From: Dissulfurimicrobium hydrothermale
GTDB lineage: Bacteria > Desulfobacterota > Dissulfuribacteria > Dissulfuribacterales > Sh68
Assembly (NCBI RefSeq): GCF_022026155.1
Contig: NZ_CP085041.1
Coordinates: 94,306 to 158,305 of the forward strand
DNA length: 64,000 nt
Reading direction: 5' to 3'
Shown here: positions 1 through 6,562 of the stretch, in pieces
Layout of the letters: the number at the start of each line of letters is the position of its first letter
How positions within the stretch are numbered: the stretch's first letter is position 1
Made by a program: the position numbers and the translations under genes
The notes under the pieces: model-generated
What the model saw: the letters and a program-made list of their open reading frames with translations, nothing else
Databases searched by the model: none
Told to the model about the DNA's origin: nothing

Positions 1-1023
1 CACGGGTTCCGTTATGCCCTTGGCGATGCGAAAGCCCAGCCAGATGGATACGAAAATGATGAGGAGGGTTATCAGAAAGAGGGCGAGAAGCAGCGTCGCC
101 TTTATCGGATTTTGGTAGAGGAGGAGCTGATGATAGTCTTCATAGCCCATCTTGATCCCATCGAGGAGCCCGTTTATGTCGCTCGGTATGAGATTGCCGA
201 CTGCGATGACAGCAAGTGCCGGACCGTTCGGGCCTTTGAGCGGGCAAAGCACCCTTATAAGAGAGCCGTTTTGTAGATTGTCGTTTTGAACCACCAGGCC
301 ACCCTCATTAAGGGCCTTCGCAAGATTCGAAGACGGTATCCGAGGCGGCGGTCCTGCAAGCGGCAGCCATGTCCTTGTGAGCTGCGCCTTGAGGCTGGGG
401 CTGAATATCTCTATTGAATTTATAGGGCTGCACGTCTTTGTTAAAGACCCATTGGGCAACAGCGGATGCGGGGTGAGCATCTCCTCCGCACATACCATAT
501 CAATGGCGCTGTCTTTTATGCACCTTAGGCTTACGGCCAGCGAAATAGTCTGTGCCGACTGTTCGAGCTGGGCCACCCTGTCTTGGTAGTATGTCTGACC
601 GACCGTAAGGGCATTGTCTAAGGCGCGTTCGACTTTTATGTCAAACCAATAGGTAAGACTTGTCCTTAAAAATTGGAACGATGCAAAGAACAGCATCAAG
701 GTGGGAAGCAGGGAGAGAAATATGAAGGCGAGCACAAGTTTTTTCCTGAGCTTGGCGCCGAGGAGTCTCTTTTTATCCTCAAAGATTACCTTTACAAGTT
801 GCCTGACTATGAGGAATACAAGCAGCAATACCAATATTATGTTAAGGTTTATGACCGCGAAGATTATAATGTTGCTGCCGGTGGGCGTCGGGAATGAGGC
901 CGGTCTGGATATCAGGTAGTATTCGAGGATCGACAGGACCGCCATCAAGACACCGGCGGCTAGTATGAACAGACGTTCGCGCCTTCGCCTTTTTATTTCA
1001 CTAGTAGGTAAAGTAGATTTCAT
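1..1023 (-). CDS. NtrY-like membrane sensor histidine kinase (N-terminal part, runs off window)
   Basis: The minus-strand frame is open from an ATG at 1023 to the window edge, about 341 codons. It encodes a basic N-terminus, two hydrophobic segments near residues 18-70, a third near residue 95, an extracytoplasmic region of roughly 170 residues, then another membrane segment leading into a HAMP-like start (ending ITEPV). This is the sensor half of an NtrY-type kinase; the PAS and kinase domains lie outside the window. The start overlaps the end of the DUF4390 gene by 23 bp, and a GGA precedes the ATG. DUF4390-ntrY-ntrX is a common deltaproteobacterial order, so nitrogen or envelope-related two-component signalling is likely, but the ligand is unknown. 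Confidence 0.72.
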   Translation of the reverse strand, partial: MKSTLPTSEIKRRRRERLFILAAGVLMAVLSILEYYLISRPASFPTPTGSNIIIFAVINLNIILVLLLVFLIVRQLVKVIFEDKKRLLGAKLRKKLVLAFIFLSLLPTLMLFFASFQFLRTSLTYWFDIKVERALDNALTVGQTYYQDRVAQLEQSAQTISLAVSLRCIKDSAIDMVCAEEMLTPHPLLPNGSLTKTCSPINSIEIFSPSLKAQLTRTWLPLAGPPPRIPSSNLAKALNEGGLVVQNDNLQNGSLIRVLCPLKGPNGPALAVIAVGNLIPSDINGLLDGIKMGYEDYHQLLLYQNPIKATLLLALFLITLLIIFVSIWLGFRIAKGITEPV

Positions 1024-1612
1024 TCCAATCGGTCTTGAGGTCCCACGGGGAAAATATATTCATAAGGCCTGGAAACTGGATGTTAGATTCGACCTTTTCA
1101 GCCGCCGCGCGCACGCTGAGTCTATATGTGACTCCACGCCTCAGTCTTGAAACCGGCACGAGAGGGGTGCCGTTTATCTCGAACATCATCGACAGCGCCT
1201 CAGCCCTGCTCTTTACGCTGACCGCCCTTGGATTTTTAGGACCAAGCGTGATGGTGTATTCGCCGCGAAGGGCGTCATAGCTTAAGGTCCTTGAGATATA
1301 TCCATGGAATAGGGTCTTGTCTATAAGCAGCCTTGGCTCGTTTAATTCTATCTCGTAGGTGTATTTTATTGGTATACCGCTCTGGATAGCGGCGGCTATT
1401 TCATAGGTAAGGCCGTTCTTGAGCGAGAAATATGCGAGTAGATACCTCTTTGTGTTAGCAACTGCCAGGTCTGATACCCTGGGCGCAATGTTGTTGTCAG
1501 CATATGACAAGGCTGGCGAGAGGAATTGCAAGAGCCCTGTCGCTGCACCCAGCGCAGCCAGATAAAAGGCGACATAAAAAAATTCCCTTGTGATGAAGAG
1601 GTGTCTTTGCAA
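1001..1612 (-). CDS. DUF4390 domain protein, probably secreted
   Basis: 203 residues with a hydrophobic N-terminal segment ending in a plausible signal-peptidase site (LSYADN), followed by a beta-rich region (YEIELNEPRLLIDK, YTITLGPKNP) and the C-terminal signature around PWDLKTDW. This matches the DUF4390 family found upstream of ntrY. The open frame begins at a TTG at 1612 without a visible ribosome site. A good-looking AAGGGA plus ATG lies just inside but is in another frame, so the true start is uncertain. It overlaps the downstream kinase gene by 23 bp, implying translational coupling. No enzymatic motif is visible; a periplasmic accessory to the kinase is an inference. Confidence 0.7.
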   Translation of the reverse strand: MQRHLFITREFFYVAFYLAALGAATGLLQFLSPALSYADNNIAPRVSDLAVANTKRYLLAYFSLKNGLTYEIAAAIQSGIPIKYTYEIELNEPRLLIDKTLFHGYISRTLSYDALRGEYTITLGPKNPRAVSVKSRAEALSMMFEINGTPLVPVSRLRRGVTYRLSVRAAAEKVESNIQFPGLMNIFSPWDLKTDWNEIYFTY

Positions 1613-1729
1613 TTTTGTCTTAAGGATTTTAGATTATATATGTTAGGTCTGAACTTAATTAGTCGGTTGCTTAAAAGCAATAACGGCGATTCATTTTTAT
1701 TAAAAGACCTTAAGATTGCATGCTGCGCC

Positions 1730-1758
1730 TTGACACAACCCGTCAATCCTGTTATCAA
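1730..1758 (+). promoter_or_regulatory. Sigma-70-type promoter for tRNA-Val/thrS
   Basis: A perfect -35 TTGACA (1730-1735), a 17-bp spacer and -10 TATCAA (1753-1758). Expected start near 1765, about 20 nt before the tRNA. Confidence 0.7.
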
Positions 1759-1785
1759 AACCATCGTTGGAGGGAATTTGGTTAA

Positions 1786-1860
1786 AGGCGCGTAGCTCAG
1801 TGGGAGAGCGCTACCTTGACACGGTAGAAGTCGGCGGTTCAATCCCGCCCGTGCCTACCA
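1786..1860 (+). tRNA. tRNA-Val (anticodon GAC)
   Basis: Full cloverleaf: acceptor AGGCGCG pairs with CGTGCCT (one G-U), the D arm contains GTAGCTCAGTGGGAGAGC, the anticodon stem CTACC/GGTAG encloses loop TTGACAC (anticodon GAC), and the T arm contains GGTTCAATCC. Genomically encoded CCA at 1858-1860. thrS starts only 19 nt after the CCA, so the two are probably co-transcribed. Confidence 0.96.
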
Positions 1861-1879
1861 CTTAAATAATCCAACCTTA

Positions 1880-3868
1880 ATGCCATCAATGGAAAACAGT
1901 CGATTCGACCTCATAAAGATCACGCTCCCAGACAAGACCGTAATTGAAGTCTTAAAAGGTATCGCGGCAGGAGAGGTCCTCGAGCAAGTCTTGGGTGACA
2001 GGGAGGCAGAAAAGGCCGTGCTCGTAAGGATTGATGGGGTGCTCAGAGATCTCTCCGTCTCCTTGACTGACGATTGCAGCATAGAGGCCGTTTTCCTTGA
2101 GGGAGATGATGTCCTTCACGTCCTGCGCCATACTACCGCCCATGTCATGGCGCAGGCGGTCAAAGAGCTTTTCCCTGGGACAAGGATCGCAATAGGCCCT
2201 GCAATAGCAAATGGTTTTTATTATGACTTCGGATATGAGAGGGGTTTTACTCCGGATGATCTGGATAAGATAGAGGCCAGGATGCGCGAGATCGTGAGCC
2301 GGGCCCTTCCTGTAGAAAGGCGCGAGGTCTCATTGTCTGAGGCTAGGGCGCAATTCCTTGCCTTGGGTGAGGTGTTCAAACTTGAGCTTTTGGATGAACT
2401 TGAGGCGCAGGGTGTTGAATCCGTTTCACTCTACGGTCAGGACGGTTTTCTAGACCTTTGTCGCGGGCCGCATCTTCCGCATACTGGGTGCATATCTGCC
2501 TTTAAGCTTACGGGTCTTGCGGGGGCCTACTGGAAGGGAGACGAAAAGAGGCCCATGCTCCAACGCATCTATGGTACGGCCTTTTTCGACCAAAAGGAGC
2601 TAGAGGCATATCTTGAACGTGTTGAAGAGGCCAAGAGGCGTGATCACAGGTATCTTGGAAAGGAACTCGGGCTCTTTTCGGTCGACGAAGAGATCGGCCC
2701 AGGGCTCATCCTTTGGCATCCTAGAGGCGCCGCAGTACGAAAGGCCATAGAGGACTTCTGGCGCGACGAGCACATGCGGCGCGGCTATAGTCTCCTCTAT
2801 ACACCCCACATAGCAAGGCGCGACCTCTGGAAGACAAGCGGCCATCTCGATTTTTACAGGGACAGCATGTATGCGCCGATGGAAATAGACGGCGTGGCAT
2901 ATCAGATCAAGCCCATGAACTGTCCATTTCACATAGCCGTCTACAACTCAAGGAGACGTAGTTACCGCGAATTTCCTTTGAGGTGGTGCGAGCTCGGCAC
3001 GGTATACCGCTACGAACGGGCCGGTACACTCCATGGCCTTATGAGGGTACGTGGCTTCACTCAGGACGATGCCCATATCTTTTGCCGTGCCGATCAGCTT
3101 CAGGGTGAGATACGCGAGATACTTGATATGACCCTCTATGTCCTTCGCGTCTTCGGTTTCGACCGGTATGACGTCTATGTCTCAACCAGGCCTGAAAAAT
3201 ATGTTGGTTCCGAAGAGAATTGGGAGCGGGCGACCAGTGCGCTCAAAGACGCCTTGAAGGCGCAGGGGCTTTCCTATGAGATAGATCCCGGGGAGGGTGT
3301 ATTTTACGGCCCGAAGATAGATATCAAGATCAAGGATTGTCTCGACCGATCATGGCAGTGCTCCACCATCCAGGTTGATTTCAATCTCCCGGAGAGGTTC
3401 GGCATGTGTTTTATGGGGGAAGACGGTCAGCCCAAGACCCCGATCATGATCCATAGGGCGCTCATGGGCTCGATCGAACGGTTTTTCGGGGTTTTGATTG
3501 AACACTATGCAGGGGCGTTTCCTCTCTGGCTTTCGCCTGTACAGGTTGTCGTATTGACCGTAACAGACAGGGCCGATGCCTGGGCTCGGTCCGTCGCCGA
3601 TAGGCTAAAGGGGACCGGTTTCAGAGTGGAGATCGATCTCAGGAACGAGAAGCTCGGCAAAAAGATCCGCGAGGCACAGCTCATGAAGGTCCCTTATATG
3701 CTGGTTATCGGCGACAAAGAGATTGAGAACAAGGTCGTGAGCCCAAGGTTAAGGTCAGGGGAGACCTTGCCTGCCATGGAGCTCGATGATTTTATGGCGT
3801 TGCTCGTAAAGGAATGCGGCACCGCGTTTGCCGATGCTGCAAGGCAGAGACGGCCTGACACAGACTAG
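1880..3868 (+). CDS. thrS: Threonine-tRNA ligase
   Basis: 662 residues, the usual bacterial ThrRS size. In order: N-terminal TGS domain (ITLPDKTVIEVLKGIAAGEV), the N2 editing domain with HTTAHVMAQAV and a downstream RGPHLPHTG motif, the class II catalytic core with MNCPFHI (zinc-binding Cys), motif 2 around RYERAGTLHGLMRVRGF, motif 3 around HRALMGSIERFFG, and a C-terminal anticodon-binding domain. It charges tRNA-Thr in the cytoplasm. It lies 19 bp downstream of tRNA-Val with no Shine-Dalgarno sequence in that gap; ATG 1880 and an in-frame ATG at 1889 are both possible starts. infC follows after 123 bp, the classical thrS-infC-rpmI-rplT-pheST order. Confidence 0.97.
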   Translation: MPSMENSRFDLIKITLPDKTVIEVLKGIAAGEVLEQVLGDREAEKAVLVRIDGVLRDLSVSLTDDCSIEAVFLEGDDVLHVLRHTTAHVMAQAVKELFPGTRIAIGPAIANGFYYDFGYERGFTPDDLDKIEARMREIVSRALPVERREVSLSEARAQFLALGEVFKLELLDELEAQGVESVSLYGQDGFLDLCRGPHLPHTGCISAFKLTGLAGAYWKGDEKRPMLQRIYGTAFFDQKELEAYLERVEEAKRRDHRYLGKELGLFSVDEEIGPGLILWHPRGAAVRKAIEDFWRDEHMRRGYSLLYTPHIARRDLWKTSGHLDFYRDSMYAPMEIDGVAYQIKPMNCPFHIAVYNSRRRSYREFPLRWCELGTVYRYERAGTLHGLMRVRGFTQDDAHIFCRADQLQGEIREILDMTLYVLRVFGFDRYDVYVSTRPEKYVGSEENWERATSALKDALKAQGLSYEIDPGEGVFYGPKIDIKIKDCLDRSWQCSTIQVDFNLPERFGMCFMGEDGQPKTPIMIHRALMGSIERFFGVLIEHYAGAFPLWLSPVQVVVLTVTDRADAWARSVADRLKGTGFRVEIDLRNEKLGKKIREAQLMKVPYMLVIGDKEIENKVVSPRLRSGETLPAMELDDFMALLVKECGTAFADAARQRRPDTD

Positions 3869-3991
3869 GCATTGGCGGTTTGCGTCCTGCCCTTTTTATT
3901 TTGTCGCCGACCGCCTTGTTATTTTTGGGCGATAAAGTTATAAAAAAGTACTAACAGTAGGAGATATAGGTCTTCTAATAGGAGGTGTAGT

Positions 3992-4510
3992 ATAGCAAAA
4001 GAAAATTCAACCAATATAAATCAGATGATCAGGGCCTCAGAGGTCCGTCTTATAGGGGTCGACGGGGAGCAGTTGGGTATAATGCCAGTAGAAGATGCGC
4101 TCGATAGGGCGATGAGCATAGGGCTTGATCTGGTGGAGGTTGCACCGGGGGCCAAGCCGCCCGTCTGTCGTATAATGGATTACGGCAAGTACAGATATGA
4201 GCAGAGCAAGAAGATTCAAGAGGCAAAGAAGAAGCAGGTCCATGTCCAGATAAAAGAGATAAAGCTTCGCCCTAGGACGGATACCCACGACATGGAGGTA
4301 AAAAAGAGGCATATAAGGGAGTTTTTGAAGGAAGGTAACAAGGTGAAGCTTACCGTGCGTTTTAGAGGGAGGGAGATAGTGCACAGACATCTAGGTTTGG
4401 CCATTCTTTCCAAGATAACTGAAGAGCTTTCGGATGTAGCGGTGAGCGAGGGGGCACCAAGTGTTGAAGGACCTACGTTGCATATAATCCTGGCCCCCAA
4501 GAGGGATTGA
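3992..4510 (+). CDS. infC: Translation initiation factor IF-3, ATA start codon
   Basis: 172 residues counted from ATA at 3992. IF-3 binds the 30S subunit and proofreads the initiator tRNA/start-codon match. The conserved N-terminal motif (INQMIRASEVRLIG) begins upstream of the first in-frame ATG (4025), and a strong GGAGG (3981-3985) is spaced 6 nt from ATA 3992, whereas ATG 4025 has no ribosome site. No in-frame ATG, GTG or TTG lies between. Non-canonical infC starts (AUU in E. coli) are the known basis of IF-3 autoregulation, so an AUA start fits the family. The C-terminal domain (DTHDMEVKKRHIREFL, FRGREIVH) is complete. Confidence 0.93.
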   Translation: MAKENSTNINQMIRASEVRLIGVDGEQLGIMPVEDALDRAMSIGLDLVEVAPGAKPPVCRIMDYGKYRYEQSKKIQEAKKKQVHVQIKEIKLRPRTDTHDMEVKKRHIREFLKEGNKVKLTVRFRGREIVHRHLGLAILSKITEELSDVAVSEGAPSVEGPTLHIILAPKRD

Positions 4511-4543
4511 GAGTTTTTTTAGAATAGCCATAAGGAGAGATGA

Positions 4544-4741
4544 ATGATAAAGATCAAGACAAGACGTTCCGCTGCAAAGCGGTTCAGGGCAACCAGTACT
4601 GGCAAGCTGATGTCGTACAGGGCGGGCAAGAGCCATCTCCTGACACACAAGTCGCGCAAGAGGAAAAGAAATCTCAAGAAAGAGATAGCGCTGTCAGATG
4701 GCATGGTCAGCACTTACAGGCGTATGATGCCATATCTGTAG
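4544..4741 (+). CDS. rpmI: Large ribosomal subunit protein bL35
   Basis: 65 residues with the L35 signature KIKTRRSAAKRFRATSTGK and a basic C-terminus (KSRKRKRNLKKE). Good ribosome site AAGGAGAG 8 bp before ATG 4544. It follows infC after 33 bp and precedes rplT, the usual order. A short hairpin with a T-run follows at 4749-4768, so the rpmI/rplT junction may be a partial termination point. Confidence 0.95.
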   Translation: MIKIKTRRSAAKRFRATSTGKLMSYRAGKSHLLTHKSRKRKRNLKKEIALSDGMVSTYRRMMPYL

Positions 4742-4748
4742 GCGATGC

Positions 4749-4768
4749 AACAACACGGTTGTTTTTTT
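4749..4768 (+). terminator. Intrinsic terminator or attenuator between rpmI and rplT
   Basis: AACAAC (4749-4754), loop ACG, GTTGTT (4758-4763), then a run of T. The 6-bp stem is weak, so partial termination inside the operon is more likely than a full stop. Confidence 0.5.
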
Positions 4769-4812
4769 GATGAGTCATCAATCTTGATGGTCTCGTAAAG
4801 AAGTCATTATAT
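4767..4812 (+). repeat. Remnant/footprint of the dispersed ~160-bp inverted-repeat element
   Basis: TTGATGA-G-TCATCAA (4767-4781) places two element tips back to back. It is followed at 4784-4812 by TTGATGGTCTCGTAAAGAAG and CATTATAT, which match the first ~29 bp of the full copies at 5353, 17905 and 49571. The rest of the element is absent, so this looks like a deletion or excision product just upstream of rplT. Confidence 0.6.
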
Positions 4813-4832
4813 AAAAATCAGGAGTTTTAGAT

Positions 4833-5183
4833 ATGCCAAGGGTTAAAAGGGGCTTCAAGGCCCGCCGCCGCCGTAAAAAGATATTAAATATGGCCAAGGG
4901 CTATATGGGGGCCAGACATCGTTGTTTCAAACAGGCCAAGGAGACCGTTGAAAAAGGCCTGAGCTATGCATTTCGTGATAGAAAGGTCAAGAAACGTCTC
5001 TACCGTGGGCTTTGGATAGTCAGGGTGAACGCCGCATGCAGACAAAACGGCCTTTCCTACAGCCGTTTCATCGATGGCCTTAAAAAGGCCAAGATCGATA
5101 TAGATAGAAAGATGCTTGCCAACTTGGCCGTCACCGATCCGGCGGCCTTTTCTGCATTGGCCGACAAAGCCAAGGCCGCTTGA
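4833..5183 (+). CDS. rplT: Large ribosomal subunit protein bL20
   Basis: 116 residues, standard L20 length, with a basic N-terminal tail ([20 protein letters not shown]) that binds 23S rRNA and the conserved core ([44 protein letters not shown]). Ribosome site CAGGAG before ATG 4833. An element remnant sits in its short upstream spacer. Downstream, a terminator-like structure and a full MITE separate it from pheS. Confidence 0.97.
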   Translation: MPRVKRGFKARRRRKKILNMAKGYMGARHRCFKQAKETVEKGLSYAFRDRKVKKRLYRGLWIVRVNAACRQNGLSYSRFIDGLKKAKIDIDRKMLANLAVTDPAAFSALADKAKAA

Positions 5184-5270
5184 CAAGGAAGCATGTGACG
5201 GTGGGGCTTGATCCACCCGGTTTCGGATCCCTGGCGTACAGATCTGGCAGGTGATCTGGAAGACCGGAGA

Positions 5271-5339
5271 CAGGCCGAGCAGAGGTTGCCCGCCGTGACT
5301 ACGAGCGGTGTGGCGCTGTGACCTGTGGCCTGGTTTTTT
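5271..5339 (+). terminator. Structured terminator candidate after rplT
   Basis: Nested pairing: CAGGCC (5271-5276) with GGCCTG (5327-5332), inner AGGT/ACCT and CGCC/GGCG arms, then T6 at 5334-5339. It could end the rplT operon or act as an attenuator for pheST. No Phe-rich leader peptide or T-box motif was found in the 5184-5350 interval. Confidence 0.45.
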
Positions 5340-5352
5340 AAGGCATGCAATA

Positions 5353-5512
5353 TTGATGATCTCATAAAAAGTCATTATATGAGATGGCTAAGCAAAAATC
5401 GTAAATGTAAGGCGCGAAAATCCTGAGGAATGAGGCGTACCTTACTGTACGCCGCAGTGACGAAGGATGCAGCGCAACAGGGCAGTGGGCGACTTTTTTG
5501 CGACGCCATCAA
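5353..5512 (+). mobile_element. MITE-like dispersed element, copy A
   Basis: A 160-bp element with imperfect terminal inverted repeats: TTGATGATCTCATAAAAAGT at the left, and the complement of ACTTTTTTGCGACGCCATCAA-type sequence at the right. It is nearly identical over most of its length to copies at 17905-18063 and 49571-49734. The internal core includes ATGGCTAAGCAAAAATCG, CCTGAGGAATGAGGCGTA and GTGACGAAGGATGCAGCGCA. It encodes no convincing protein. The element lies between the rplT terminator and pheS and reads open into the pheS frame. Confidence 0.8.
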
Positions 5513-5543
5513 TGTTCGGCCTTTAGTAAATCATGAAGACGAA

Positions 5544-6551
5544 ATGATAGATCATTTGAAGAGGATCAGGGCAAGGGCCTTGGATGCAATAGGCAATGCC
5601 TCGAGCATCCAGGAGCTTGATAGATTGCGTGTCGAGTTCATCGGCCGCAAGGGAGAACTTACTGCGGTTTTGAGGGGCCTGGGCGCCATATCTCCCGAGG
5701 AACGTCCAAGGATCGGTCAGCTTGCCAATACCATCAAGGACGAACTGGAAAACGAGATATCTAAAAGGAGGGACTCCCTTGGCGCCGGTGGGTCCACATC
5801 CAGGGTATCCGGCCTTGATCTTACATTGCCTGGCAGGAGGCGTCCTTTGGCCAGGCTGCACCCGATTACGCAGGTGATGGAGGAGATCGCCTCGATCTTT
5901 ATGCGCATGGGTTTTTCCGTGGAGACCGGTCCAGAGATCGAACTTGATTTTTATAATTTCGAGGCCTTAAATATCCCAGTAGACCACCCTGCACGTGACA
6001 TGCAGGATACCTTCTATGTGAATGAGAAGGTGCTGCTGCGCACCCATACATCGCCCATACAGGTCCGTACCATGGAAAGGCGCAGCCCCCCCTTAAGAAT
6101 AATCGCCCCTGGCAAGGTCTATCGCTGCGATTCCGATGTAACCCATACCCCGATGTTTCATCAAGTGGAGGGGCTCATGGTGGACAAGGGCGTGACATTC
6201 GCAGGCCTTAAAGGTGTGTTGACCCATTTTTTACACGATATGTTCGGCGATATACCTGTGCGCTTCAGACCTAGTTTTTTCCCTTTTACGGAGCCGAGTG
6301 CCGAGGTGGATATCCAATGCGTCATGTGTAGCGGCGGTGGCTGCCGTGTCTGTTCCCAAACCGGTTGGCTTGAGATACTAGGTGCGGGCATGGTGCATCC
6401 CAACGTCTTCAGAAAGGTGGGTTATGATGCAGAAGAGTGTACCGGTTTTGCATTTGGTCTGGGGGTGGAACGGGTGGCGATGCTCAAATACGGCATAGAC
6501 GACATCCGCTTGTTTTATGAAAACGACCTCAGGTTTCTCAATCAGTTTTGA
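5544..6551 (+). CDS. pheS: Phenylalanine-tRNA ligase alpha subunit
   Basis: 335 residues from ATG 5544. The frame stays open upstream through the MITE to 5430, but the conserved PheS N-terminus ([21 protein letters not shown]) begins at 5544. The N-terminal coiled coil (to about residue 100) is followed by the class II core with [16 protein letters not shown]-like [22 protein letters not shown] (quoted in parts: [17 protein letters not shown]), motif 2 ([20 protein letters not shown]) and motif 3 ([14 protein letters not shown]). It forms the alpha2beta2 enzyme with PheT, which starts 11 bp downstream. The MITE insertion just upstream may have displaced or supplied the pheST promoter. Confidence 0.96.
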   Translation: MIDHLKRIRARALDAIGNASSIQELDRLRVEFIGRKGELTAVLRGLGAISPEERPRIGQLANTIKDELENEISKRRDSLGAGGSTSRVSGLDLTLPGRRRPLARLHPITQVMEEIASIFMRMGFSVETGPEIELDFYNFEALNIPVDHPARDMQDTFYVNEKVLLRTHTSPIQVRTMERRSPPLRIIAPGKVYRCDSDVTHTPMFHQVEGLMVDKGVTFAGLKGVLTHFLHDMFGDIPVRFRPSFFPFTEPSAEVDIQCVMCSGGGCRVCSQTGWLEILGAGMVHPNVFRKVGYDAEECTGFAFGLGVERVAMLKYGIDDIRLFYENDLRFLNQF

Positions 6552-6562
6552 GCTGAAGGGCT

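Noticed and set aside
5184..5350. T-box or Phe-leader attenuator upstream of pheST
   Set aside because: The T-box signature (GGGTGG-ACCGCG type) and a Phe-rich leader peptide are both absent; only a terminator-like structure is visible.
5430..5543. N-terminal extension of PheS
   Set aside because: The extra 38 codons are MITE sequence; conserved PheS begins at 5544.
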